DNA of 64,000 nt, taken from the NCBI GenBank assembly GCA_018806915.1, contig JAGKQI010000030.1:404501-468500 (forward strand), read 5' to 3'. This DNA comes from Phytophthora colocasiae. Taxonomy: Eukaryota; Oomycota; Peronosporomycetes; Peronosporales; Peronosporaceae. Made by a program: the position numbers and the translations under genes. The notes beneath the pieces were generated by a model. It worked only from the letters and a program-made list of their open reading frames with translations. It had not been told where the DNA came from and searched no databases. Below are positions 30,104-38,970 of this stretch, piece after piece (within the stretch, counting starts at the first letter, position 1; each line of letters starts with the position of its first letter).

Positions 30104-30421
30104 TTTTGGTGGAGAAGCAGGGTACCTGTTTGCTGGAGAAGGTCTAAGGTGGGAGCCAAGGAGAGTTCGGAAGTCGCCGAGGAGAGTGACCCTGAGGAAG
30201 TGTTAGACCTCTAACGAGAAACCAAGACCGTAGCACGAACGCCGTAGATTAGCCAAGGAGGCTCAGAATCGTCTACGCGCAAGAGGAAGTGCCGACGGAG
30301 GTGTACAAGGAGAGAGGAAACACTTGGACGCGGAACGGTTCCGCCGGGTTGTGAACGAACACGAAACTAGACTAGACCGGTCTCGAGGAACGGTAGCCGA
30401 GGCTGCTAAAGACCAAGTGCT
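30104..30421 (+). promoter_or_regulatory. E1 leader with primer binding site region
   Basis: Untranslated leader between the 5' LTR and gag. It opens with TTTTGGTGGAGAAGCAGGG, a likely primer binding site (it includes TGG, which pairs with a tRNA CCA end). The tRNA was not identified. Confidence 0.6.
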
Positions 30422-32830
30422 GTGCGCTACATCCTAGAGTACATTCCCTGGGTGGGATCTAGGAACTACAAGGAAGACAAGAAGACCCTGGAAGACTACA
30501 TCGCGGAGGCGAAGATGGAATCTCTAGAACAAGGAGAGGCCCAAAGCATGGGTCAAGCGTTCCCCGCAGGGGCTGGGAACGGAAGTGAAGAACGCTCCTG
30601 GGGAGCAAACACGTCACTATCGCAGAGAAGCGTTCGAGGAGGACTGGACGGTTCCCCAGTCGTGACAACGGCTGCAGGTCTCAGCGCTGTGAGATCCAAC
30701 GTGCTGCAGTGGGCGGCTGGAGCCGGAGGTGAACAAGCGAGAGCGACGCAGAGGCGCCCTAGTGGAGGTGCAAGTACGGCCTCCTCAAGAACGGGAACGC
30801 CGCGAGCTGAGGACGCTTCGCGAACCGTTCCTCCCCGTCGAGATGATCCGTTCGAGATGAATCCCCCTGCGACGAGGTCGATGGAGAACCCAACTGAGGG
30901 TAGACCACGTCAAGCGACTCTCTCACCTCGAAGCTACTACAACATGATGGGGTTCCTGCCTTCGGAGCAGACCGTACCGAGCCAGACGTGGGCCGCCCAA
31001 AGAGAGGAGCGAACCGTTCCAGCCACATGGACCCTGGGGTACGCTAATCCCCCGGCGCAAGCGTTCCCTGAAGGAGCGTTCCGATCGTCCATCCCTGCCT
31101 GGACTGGAACGAGAGAGCATGTGGAGAATGATCCTCATTCGATGAGGACGCCTCAAACGAGAGGGGCTATCGCGAGTTACCGCAACGTCACGATGAAGGA
31201 TTTTTCTAGTCCAGCGGACTATGGGTTGAAGAGTTTGTTCTCGTCTCATGTTCAGAAGGCGCCAGCGTCGTATGTGATGACCCCTGCGTACGCCGTCCAA
31301 AACCCCGCGTCGATGAGCGTTCCGGGAACGCTACCGCTGCATTTCTCAACCGTGGGGTCGCAACCGTTCTTGGTGGCCTCACAAGCGTTACCGGTAACGC
31401 ATACGCCGTCGGCACACTTGCCAGTGCGCCACGAGAATGTATCTGCAGGACCCACGACGGTCCCGCCGGGAGGACAAGTACGCTCGGGAGGAGCGCCTAT
31501 GCTACAAGGCCATGTCAGTGGAGGGCGACCCGCGCCGCAGCATACGATGACGAGTACCGTCGCTCCGTTCCCGACCCAACCGTTCGGACCGGGAACCGTT
31601 CCTGTTTCAGCACCTCGACGAGAGAATTGGCCTGAGAACGCTTACGGACAAGCTCAACCTCAGTATGGATATCCCGTTCCGTCAGGACGCATACAAAAGG
31701 CGCCTTTGGGGGTGCCTACGAGTATCCAGAACGCTATACGGATGTTGCAACCGTTCTATTCGGATGATTCTACAGCCGAGCGAGCTAGGAGTTTTTGGTA
31801 CGCTTTCGAACGTGCAACGATGGGTTTGGATGATGTTCTACGGTTGAGTGCGTTCCGTGGATGCTTGAAGGGCAAGGCAGGAGAACAGTGGTGGGTGCAT
31901 TCGCGTATCGACGATTTCGACACTCTGAAGACCCGTTTCTATAATCAATTCATCTGTCAGACGCCCCAACAACGTATCGAACTCCTGAAGAAGACGACAC
32001 GATCACGTGGAATGTCCGCCGAAGTTTGGGGAGATTTGATTTCAAGGTTGTGTGACGATGCTCGGTGCTATGACTCCGATATGCGGTACCAGTACTTCCT
32101 ATCGGGTATGCGCAACCGCGAGTGGAAGGCCACGCTTTCGAACGCTATGGTCGACTCGATTCCGCAAGCGGTAACGGTTCTGCTTTATAAGAATATGCAT
32201 ATTCCTGTGGAAAATGACGCTGACTTTGAGGACAACCCGCAGTCGAAGAGCTCTGAGAACGCAATGATGCAACAAATGCTCACGCTGATGCAACAGACGC
32301 AGCACATGTTGGCGCAACAACAGCAGCAACAGCAGTACGCTCAGGTAAGCGTTCCTCAGAACGCTACCCCGACGATTGTGGTGGTCCATTATGACGACCC
32401 TGCGTTTGAGAACGCTTCGACTACCGTGGCAGCAGTGACGCCAGAAACCCCGGCTAGAGGAATCCGCCAGGGCCCGGACATGCATACTCAAGAAGGACGG
32501 GTCGTGTGCGGCCGCTGCCACACTCTGGGATGCAGCCGACTTCATTGCCGGCGTGCTAATGCTGTCTGCTCGAATTGCCAAACGAAGGGCCACGTCTACA
32601 TGGAATGTGAACAACCCCGAGGACAAAGTCAGTCGACGAACCGTTCCAATAATCAGCAGGCTGCTAACCGTACTCATAACGGTTATAACGGAAGGCGTAC
32701 TTGTTTCCTGTGTGATAGTCCAGACCACCGAGTGGCTAACTGTCCTACGAAGCTACTTCTCTCTCGCCTATCTGCGCAGGAAAAGGCCGGGGCCTCGGCA
32801 GGAGGGGATCGTGCGGCGAGTCGTCAATGA
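30422..32830 (+). CDS. E1 Gag, 802 aa, with two CCHC zinc knuckles
   Basis: A long plus-strand ORF directly after the leader. The first 430 residues are Pro/Ser/Thr/Gly-rich and look disordered. Residues about 440-620 form a retrotransposon Gag-like domain (FRGCLKGKAGEQWWVHSRI, then FYNQFICQTPQQRIELLKK). A Gln run follows near 630-640. Two CCHC knuckles with the C-x2-C-x4-H-x4-C spacing are visible (CSNCQTKGHVYMEC and CFLCDSPDHRVANC), preceded by a Cys/His-rich CGRCHTLGCSRLHC. It would form particles and bind RNA. The start at 30422 is GTG in context; the first ATG in frame is later (MESLEQGE, near 30512) and may be the true start. The ORF ends at TGA 32828-32830 and the frame then stays open. 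Confidence 0.9.
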   Translation: MRYILEYIPWVGSRNYKEDKKTLEDYIAEAKMESLEQGEAQSMGQAFPAGAGNGSEERSWGANTSLSQRSVRGGLDGSPVVTTAAGLSAVRSNVLQWAAGAGGEQARATQRRPSGGASTASSRTGTPRAEDASRTVPPRRDDPFEMNPPATRSMENPTEGRPRQATLSPRSYYNMMGFLPSEQTVPSQTWAAQREERTVPATWTLGYANPPAQAFPEGAFRSSIPAWTGTREHVENDPHSMRTPQTRGAIASYRNVTMKDFSSPADYGLKSLFSSHVQKAPASYVMTPAYAVQNPASMSVPGTLPLHFSTVGSQPFLVASQALPVTHTPSAHLPVRHENVSAGPTTVPPGGQVRSGGAPMLQGHVSGGRPAPQHTMTSTVAPFPTQPFGPGTVPVSAPRRENWPENAYGQAQPQYGYPVPSGRIQKAPLGVPTSIQNAIRMLQPFYSDDSTAERARSFWYAFERATMGLDDVLRLSAFRGCLKGKAGEQWWVHSRIDDFDTLKTRFYNQFICQTPQQRIELLKKTTRSRGMSAEVWGDLISRLCDDARCYDSDMRYQYFLSGMRNREWKATLSNAMVDSIPQAVTVLLYKNMHIPVENDADFEDNPQSKSSENAMMQQMLTLMQQTQHMLAQQQQQQQYAQVSVPQNATPTIVVVHYDDPAFENASTTVAAVTPETPARGIRQGPDMHTQEGRVVCGRCHTLGCSRLHCRRANAVCSNCQTKGHVYMECEQPRGQSQSTNRSNNQQAANRTHNGYNGRRTCFLCDSPDHRVANCPTKLLLSRLSAQEKAGASAGGDRAASRQ

Positions 32831-34414
32831 TGGGGGCAGGAGGAGGGGGAAGGGAGTGTCGACCCTTCCTCTTGTCTAAGGAACGACACCACTGGGAACG
32901 CTTTCACTCAAGGACGTGAAGGGATTGAAGCGTACCAGGACGTAACAAGAACGGTTAACGCAGTGAGAGGCGTAAGTGAACGGATTGAAACGGTTGTGAA
33001 TGAGACTGATAACGGAGGAGAGGAGTATGGAATGGAGTGTTCCATGGAGAAGGACGAGCGCGAGGACTCGCATGACTTTGAAGAGATCGAAGCGTACCAG
33101 TACGAAACGAGAACGGTTAACGCTGTGGAAAGCGTAGGCGAAAGAATTGAATTTGCTGTGAACGAGACGGATATTGAAGGAGAGAAGTGCGGAACGGAGT
33201 GTTCCATGGAAGATGGCGAGCGTGAGGACTCGCATAACTTGGGAGGGATGGAAGCGTACCAGGACGAGAAGAGAACGGTTAACGCTCTGAGTGGAATGAG
33301 TGAACGTATTACATTGGAAGTGAAAGAGAAGGATACCGCAGACGAGGAGAACGGAACGGAGTGTTCCGCCGGGAATGACGCACGCGAGGACCAGCGTGAC
33401 TTTGAGGAGACAAGTGTTACTACGAGGGAATTTATCTACGATCACCGCACGGAGAATACGCGGGAAGAGGAAGAGATGATGACAGAAGCTTTATTACCAT
33501 TGGAAAGTCGAGTAGCAGAGGCTACCGCTGAGGAAGAGGATTATTTCTGTGATTACTATGCTGACTACAAGGAGATGGCCAGCTTAGAGGAGGGACAGCC
33601 TGTCGAGGTGACGGCGTCCGAAAGAGTGACAAGTAACATTCGTATGGAAAGTAGAGAGCTACCTGAAGAAGAAACACTGCTCGACGAGGATCAGGAGGCC
33701 GAGCGTGAAGAAGGATCGGAGAACGGAAAAGAAGATGGAGGGAACGGTGGAACGGTGGAACCGTGCCCCTCTGTGGTCGAACGGGGGTCCCTGAAGCCAG
33801 AGGTTATTAGAGCTTTGGAGGAACGGTTCGAGAGCGATGTGAGTGCGGTGAAGGTGTCATTCCAATGGCCACTCTACAACCCTACGGGGAAGCGCGAAGT
33901 TGTGCACGTGCAGTTCATGGATTCGGGTGGAAAGGGAACGGAGAACGCTTCCAAGGATGAGGACTCCCGAAGAGAAGAGGCGACGGGAGAGAAAGAAAGG
34001 ACGCCTCCCGATCCCGGTGAAGGCGATAACGGGGTAAGGATTAAGGAAGAAACTATCTCTTCAGAGGACGCTGGCAGGCTGGCTGAGGTGAGCCTGTTAA
34101 AAGAAGAGAACGCTGTTGGCGGAACGGTTGGAACCGTTCCCGAATCGGAGGACCCCTTTAATGGTCGCAGTGTAGCTCCCGCGGCCATCGAACCCGAACC
34201 TCCGCCCGAAGAAATACCTGCTGCGAAGGGGCGCCCCTGTGCTAGGCTCTTCACAACTGAAGAATTGGACGCCCTGGAAGATGGAACCGAATCGCCTATT
34301 GGCGAGGAGAAGGAAGGAGAAGGGGGTCACCCAGTAGTTAGTGCTGTTCGCCACCTACGAAGTCGCGTGGAGACCTGCTGGAACGCTTCTTCCGAACTAC
34401 GACGTTCTGATTAA
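32831..34414 (+). CDS. E1 acidic repeat protein, in frame after a single TGA
   Basis: The same frame as gag continues after TGA for about 530 codons to 34414; the first ATG is at 32963 or nearby. The product is very acidic (Glu/Asp-rich). Its first 170 residues contain about three imperfect repeats of roughly 50 residues, each with EAYQ(D/Y), RTVNA, a VNETD-type block, (G/E)TECS and RED[SQ]. A short folded-looking segment, VKVSFQWPLYNPTGKREVVH, lies near 33855-33915. No enzymatic motif was found. It may be made as a Gag extension by UGA readthrough, or separately. Function unknown. Confidence 0.65.
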   Translation, partial: WGQEEGEGSVDPSSCLRNDTTGNAFTQGREGIEAYQDVTRTVNAVRGVSERIETVVNETDNGGEEYGMECSMEKDEREDSHDFEEIEAYQYETRTVNAVESVGERIEFAVNETDIEGEKCGTECSMEDGEREDSHNLGGMEAYQDEKRTVNALSGMSERITLEVKEKDTADEENGTECSAGNDAREDQRDFEETSVTTREFIYDHRTENTREEEEMMTEALLPLESRVAEATAEEEDYFCDYYADYKEMASLEEGQPVEVTASERVTSNIRMESRELPEEETLLDEDQEAEREEGSENGKEDGGNGGTVEPCPSVVERGSLKPEVIRALEERFESDVSAVKVSFQWPLYNPTGKREVVHVQFMDSGGKGTENASKDEDSRREEATGEKERTPPDPGEGDNGVRIKEETISSEDAGRLAEVSLLKEENAVGGTVGTVPESEDPFNGRSVAPAAIEPEPPPEEIPAAKGRPCARLFTTEELDALEDGTESPIGEEKEGEGGHPVVSAVRHLRSRVETCWNASSELRRSD

Positions 34415-34995
34415 AGCGTTCGAGAACGCTCGACGCAAGGAAAAGGGACTCTCCGAACTTCGTCGCTGTGCTCGATTAGCAGAGGCTATCGTCGCTGTTG
34501 ACAAAGACAGCGTGCTCTTCTAGGAGAGCGTGGTGAGTCTTGCCCTATGGAAAAGTGAAGTGGAGTCAAGACGTGAGAGGGAGTGATGAAAGGAACGGTT
34601 GTTCTCGGTGGAGAACTTTGGATTTGATTTACATTTACAACACGCACGGTTGGGGACCGTGCTTATATTTTTGGGAAATACGTGTTACGGAACGGTATCG
34701 ATGGAACGCTTAGTGGAAACGGAGCATCGAGAAGGCCTTGGACAGCGTGCAACGGAACGCTTCGAAACGCTACCAGGCCAAAGAAGACAGCCTATTGCGC
34801 GTGAAGAAACCAATTGTTCGTGCTCGAGTGAAGGTGCAAGCGAGAGAAGAAGTTGATGCTCCCTCCTCATCAGACGAGGAACCTGACGGAGACTCCTTGA
34901 ACTCGAATCTTGGAATGGCGGAACGCTTAAGAGGGATGGCCGACGAGGTCCAACGCGGCGTCCACCGAGGACGGTGGACTTCTAGTCGGGGGGAA
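34415..34995 (+). other. E1 3' internal region, short ORFs and polypurine tract
   Basis: Another frame is open 34341-34523 (KAFENARRKEKGLSELRRC) and a third 34738-35181 (VKVQAREEVDAPSSSDEEPD, running into the LTR). These may be decayed or shifted C-terminal parts of the acidic protein. GGGGGGAA just before 34996 is the likely polypurine tract. Confidence 0.5.
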
Positions 34996-35498
34996 TGTCC
35001 CGTATCCGGGATTGAGAGGGTGATTCCAGCGTCGTTGGACCTCGGTCGTGTGTCGGAAGGACCCAATCGGCCTCGGCGTCTGGGTGACTCCGTCCGGGTA
35101 CCGTTCCAATGGTACACTACCTTTGGTGGGACGCCTTCCTGCGATGATGGCGCTAGGCGGCGACGTGGAGGTCCGAGGTGAGAGGTAGCAGAAGATGGAT
35201 GAGGCTTAGTCCCTGGTGGAGCGGGAACTGCAAGGACGGATGGCATGCCGCGGAGGCTCGGTGAGTGAGAGAGGCGGGGTGTCGTCTCTAGGAGCGTGGT
35301 ACTATGCTGCGCATTTCATTCTTTTAGTTTTAGTTACGAATTTCCCTAGTCAAGTGAACAAGAACAAGAAATCGACGTGAATTACATTTATTCAAGAAGC
35401 TTACACTCTATCTACTCACCCGAACTCTAGACCCCGCCCAGGACTGTACTCACATTAACAGCCACAGGTACCGACCCCGACAAGGGAGGTGCGTGACA
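34996..35498 (+). repeat. E1 3' LTR, 503 bp
   Basis: Same ends and length as the 5' LTR; differences seen at three positions (for example CCCAATCGG here, CCCAAGCGG in the left copy). Confidence 0.95.
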
Positions 35499-36520
35499 CT
35501 TCCCCATCACACGATTCTTGTTGATGACAGCGTGAGTGAACGCCCCTTAAAAAAGAGGAAAGTGTCGATCCCGTGCATTTTGCCAACTTGGAAGATAAGG
35601 ATATAACTGATGTGACTGTGGAACGTGGCAAACTACGTCGAAAGGATAATACTATCTGGCAGCCAGAATGTCATTTTCCAGCCATTGACGAAGACGTGTT
35701 ACTGTATCTCGCGGTGCTAGGTGGGAAGCAGTCAGCGTACTACAGCATGGACGACATGATCGCATATTCTGTACTGTACGCGTTTGAGAAGTTGCACAGT
35801 CAGCAAACTCGACCGCATGACAACAGAAATGCTCTCAGCAACGATGGCGACGAACTCGAGAACTTAGCTGCTCATGCGCTTTTCTGTGCGTCTAGAAGAC
35901 ATGGTGTGGGAGGAATCCCTTTTGGTGAATTCTTTCCTGTTTTGCTAGGTGAATTTAAAGAAGAACGCTTCGAGACCGTACAATTTGATGCCATTGCATT
36001 GTTAAGGCAATATCATGACCTACGGCGAAAATTTGCAGCTATGAAGATTCCGTTTTTGTCTCCTCCTAACGCGAAATGGCCGGAATATATTCTTAACGCT
36101 GGCGGCGACTGCAACTTCGGGCATCTTTTTCGCGCTAAGAACAAAGAGAGATTGGATTTGTACGTGACGGCTCCTATGCTCAGCGACCCGCCCGAGGGAA
36201 TCCTCAACGAACCACTGTTCATTTGCGAGTGCAAGAATTGGAACAGAGAACTTGACAGTGGCCAGATGAGAGAGATTATCAAGGGTTGGAATGCTAATTT
36301 AACACCACAGAATGAGCCATAGTGGAATGATTGGGATCTTGCGCTCGTCTTTTGCCGTCACATCACCAAGTTCCAGTCGCGTGTAACTAATAATTGGGAG
36401 TTTCCGGGTACTGGTATCGTCACGGTCGATTGCAAGACGGGGGCGGAGAAATGGATCGTCGGGGAAAATGGCGGGCAGAAATTGGTCATTGTATTTCTAA
36501 CAGGGGATGCTGTCAAATGA
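35499..36520 (+). pseudogene. CRN effector gene, 3' part (PD-(D/E)xK nuclease-like)
   Basis: Continuation of the CRN gene after the E1 insertion. The reading frame changes once between 35530 and 35560, and then runs open from about 35550 to a TAG at 36320-36322. Beyond that TAG the same frame continues for 65 codons to TGA at 36518-36520 and still reads as protein (WDLALVFCRHITKFQSR, then WEFPGTGIVTVDCKTG). The segment contains RLDLYVTAP followed by LFICECKNW, the acidic residue plus E-x-K pattern of restriction-endonuclease-like CRN C-terminal domains. Such domains act in the host nucleus and some CRNs trigger cell death. So the gene has three lesions: the LTR insertion, one frameshift and one nonsense codon. 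Confidence 0.85.
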
Positions 36521-36785
36521 TGCGGGCGAATCGAGACTACGAGTCTGAATTCTGAGTGGACATCTACTATTGGAACCTGTAATGCACGTGTGGATGATTT
36601 TATGAACTGAAAGACAAAAAATAAAAAAATAAAAAACGCCTAGCAAAGGCGAGGCAACAAAACAGCTACTGTAGTATCTCTCTCGAAGAATTGGGTTCCA
36701 TATGAACATGCACTACTGACACTGGATGGAGCAGATTGTCTTGTGGCTTCATGACGGAAGTGTGTACGGAGCGTGCGGTTGACGG
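36521..36785. other. Spacer between CRN copies
   Basis: Contains an A-rich run (36608-36638). No CRN header for the second copy is present here; its 5' part is missing. Confidence 0.5.
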
Positions 36786-37023
36786 AGTTCATCTGGAATG
36801 GGGAAGACGCAACTGACGTTTGCTTTGGGAGGCGAAAGACGCAAATTTCCACGACCGTGGTTTTATTGGCCTCTTGGTGCTAACACAATGGACAGTCAAT
36901 GGGTCTACCAGAACTTCTCATCGATTGTGGATGCCTTCGACGTAATGGTAAAGAAGGACGAGATCAATCATCAAGAAGAAGAAGACGTGTTGGACTGCGA
37001 TTCAAATTTTTACCTGGTTTCAT
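36786..37023 (+). pseudogene. Second CRN copy, P-loop fragment, cut by E2
   Basis: About 79 codons homologous to the NTPase region of CRN copy 1: SSGMGKTQLTFALGG, then RPWFYWPLG and WVYQNFSSIVDAFD. It begins abruptly at the P-loop and ends at 37023, where the E2 LTR starts (TGTCGCG). Identity with copy 1 over the shared blocks is high but with several substitutions and a 4-residue insertion, so it is a paralogue rather than a recent duplicate. The remainder beyond E2 is not in the window. Confidence 0.85.
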
Positions 37024-38915
37024 TGTCGCGAAGTCGGTGCAACTTTTACCGCGGTGCAGGGGCGTACAGTGAACCTGGAAGTGTGACTACTGGTGGTAAT
37101 ACCAGAGTCGCACAGCAAGGTGGGCGTGTGTTACCTTGTGCTGTCCTCGTAGGTTCGTTGTCTTGGTAATGAGACCCTCGCCGGGGTCGTGAGAGTGTTG
37201 ATGAGAGTGAGGGTTCCTTGCGTAGACCGTCGGATGTCCTTCTGGTCCTCACAGGAGCGCTTGAGAGTCGAACGTTTTCCGGTGAACACTTGTGTACACC
37301 AGAGATTTCTGAAAGCAAAAGAGAAATTAATACAATGGGAAGTCCAGTAATTAGACTTCCGAGATAACCGCAATATAGAGTTCCGATATACAAATATGTA
37401 GCTGCTCTTATTCTTTCCTGGCCCTTGAGCAGTGGGCTAGTTCTCCAGGTCAACTAGGGAAATGTTCACCAGACACCTGGTCTGTCTGGTATTCCCGTAA
37501 CTTTCGCGCACCACCCTCTAATATATAGAGGGAAATAAACCAATACACTATCAGTTATATAACAGTCTACCGAGCGTCTTGAGAGCGACTGTCTAGCTCC
37601 CAAAACCTGTCCAAACGTACAATATGAAATGGGCTACCGTTAGAGACAAGACAAACGACCCAACTAGTAAATGGAATAGGTGGGTCCTCTCAGGTCTCTA
37701 CGTTACGCTGATCTCCACCTAACGGGGCTTGATAGGTGAGAGATCACACGACTCAAAGCTTTGTCGTGGCCTTACACTTCCGAAGAACCGACGAATCGAC
37801 CTTGGGGTTGTAACGCAAATTTAACTCGGGGGTACCGATCAAATTGAACTCTGGTTATCTATCTCGTATCTCTCTGTCTTCTGTCTTCCATATTCTCATA
37901 TACACTTGGTCTCAGTATAACTCAGGAATCTTCACTTGGGCTCACTATGGTAGTCGATGCTGCAGATCTTGTCGAGTCGACACTTAATGATGTCATTACA
38001 GGGATGAGCAGGTTGCGTTTCACTTGATTGCGTGAGGTCGTGTTGGGTACACTTGGTTTCAGTATGGGGTGGACTTCAGAGTGTCAGAGTCTGGTATCCT
38101 GTTCATCAGGGTCTGGAATCATGTGCGTCGGAGACATGTTCATCGGAACCATGTACTCCGGAATCATGTACATCAGAGTCGTAATACCAGAGTCGTGACA
38201 CTTGGGTCTGTTCATCGGAGTCTTGTACGTCGGAGTCTGTTCATCGGAAACTGATAAATGTCTGGAATATTGCTTGTATAAGCCGGACACATCAGACTTG
38301 TTCACCAGAATCATGTTCGTCAGACTCATGTACGTCGGACTCCATGTACGTCGGACTTCATGTACGTCGGACTCATGTACGTCAGACTTCATGGTGTGAT
38401 ATCAGGGTTTCCATGCGTGATACCAGAAATCCATGAGTGTTTTCAGGGTGCGGAGCACGTATGCTACAACGCACGAAGTCCAATTGGGATATGCGCGGGG
38501 TGCGCTACGTCCGGTGCGCGATACTTGGTATCTTGTGGGTATAACTGTATTCCTTGAACCATCATCGTCACACAGGACGGCAACGGGATGAGGTCTCTCA
38601 GAGATACGTTCTTCTGAGAGACTTTCTGCCAACCTTTAGGCACTCATCGTCGGGGAAAGTCCGGTGATCAGACTGAGTGTTATTATCTCTCGGAGTTTGT
38701 GCACTTTTCCGAGGAACACTTCTGATCTCTTGGGCCCCTTTGCAGTACAGGTGAAGGTTAATATATATAGCGGTTTTCTTCCACAGATCCATCATTGTCG
38801 CACGGGACATAACCTCGTCCCACATCTCCCTTTCTCCCACAATCCAGTATATGTCCAATCACATCACAGCGAAACTTCCATATCCACTCGAAAAATCGTA
38901 ATTAGCAACGTGTCA
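37024..38915 (-). repeat. E2 3' LTR, 1,892 bp
   Basis: Begins TGTCGCGAAGTCGG and ends ACGTGTCA, followed by pyrimidines (CCGCCCCTCCTGG), i.e. a polypurine tract on the coding strand. 37024-38145 matches the truncated 5' LTR 52665-53790 with a few substitutions and small indels. Parts also match the E3 LTR. The part at about 38090-38400 is an array of a short motif (see separate entry). Confidence 0.88.
38095..38400. repeat. Array of short TGTNCRYCRGA-type motifs in E2 LTR
   Basis: About fourteen imperfect copies in 300 bp, for example TGTTCATCAGG, TGTGCGTCGGA, TGTTCATCGGA, TGTACATCAGA, TGTACGTCGGA (several), TGTTCACCAGA and TGTTCGTCAGA, mostly followed by GTC, CTC or CTTC. Spacing varies from about 16 to 26 bp. 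Confidence 0.8.
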
Positions 38916-38970
38916 ACCGCCCCTCCTGGTCATAATTCGTCAGTGCGGAACTTTCTCCAAACTGAGCATC

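Larger units (their letters stand above)
29601..35498 (+). mobile_element. E1: young pol-less LTR retrotransposon inside CRN
   Basis: Two 503-bp LTRs (29601-30103 and 34996-35498), both TGT...ACA, flank 4.9 kb of internal DNA. The 5-bp target duplication CTTCC is at 29596-29600 and 35499-35503. By eye I find three substitutions between the LTRs, so the insertion is recent. The internal part codes for a Gag with zinc knuckles and an acidic protein, but no protease, reverse transcriptase, RNase H or integrase was seen. It must rely on enzymes from another element. A purine run (GGGGGGAA) precedes the right LTR and TTTTGGTGGAGAAGCAGGG follows the left LTR, as expected for the polypurine tract and primer binding site. 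Confidence 0.95.

Noticed and set aside
32876..33445. 189-codon minus-strand ORF opposite the E1 acidic repeats
   Set aside because: Mirrors the repeat units of the sense ORF and has no independent support.
30104..34995. Reverse transcriptase or integrase in E1
   Set aside because: No YxDD, DTG, HHCC or DD35E motif found in any plus-strand frame.
38095..38400. CRISPR-like array in the E2 LTR
   Set aside because: Repeats are short, degenerate and irregularly spaced in a eukaryotic LTR; no cas genes.
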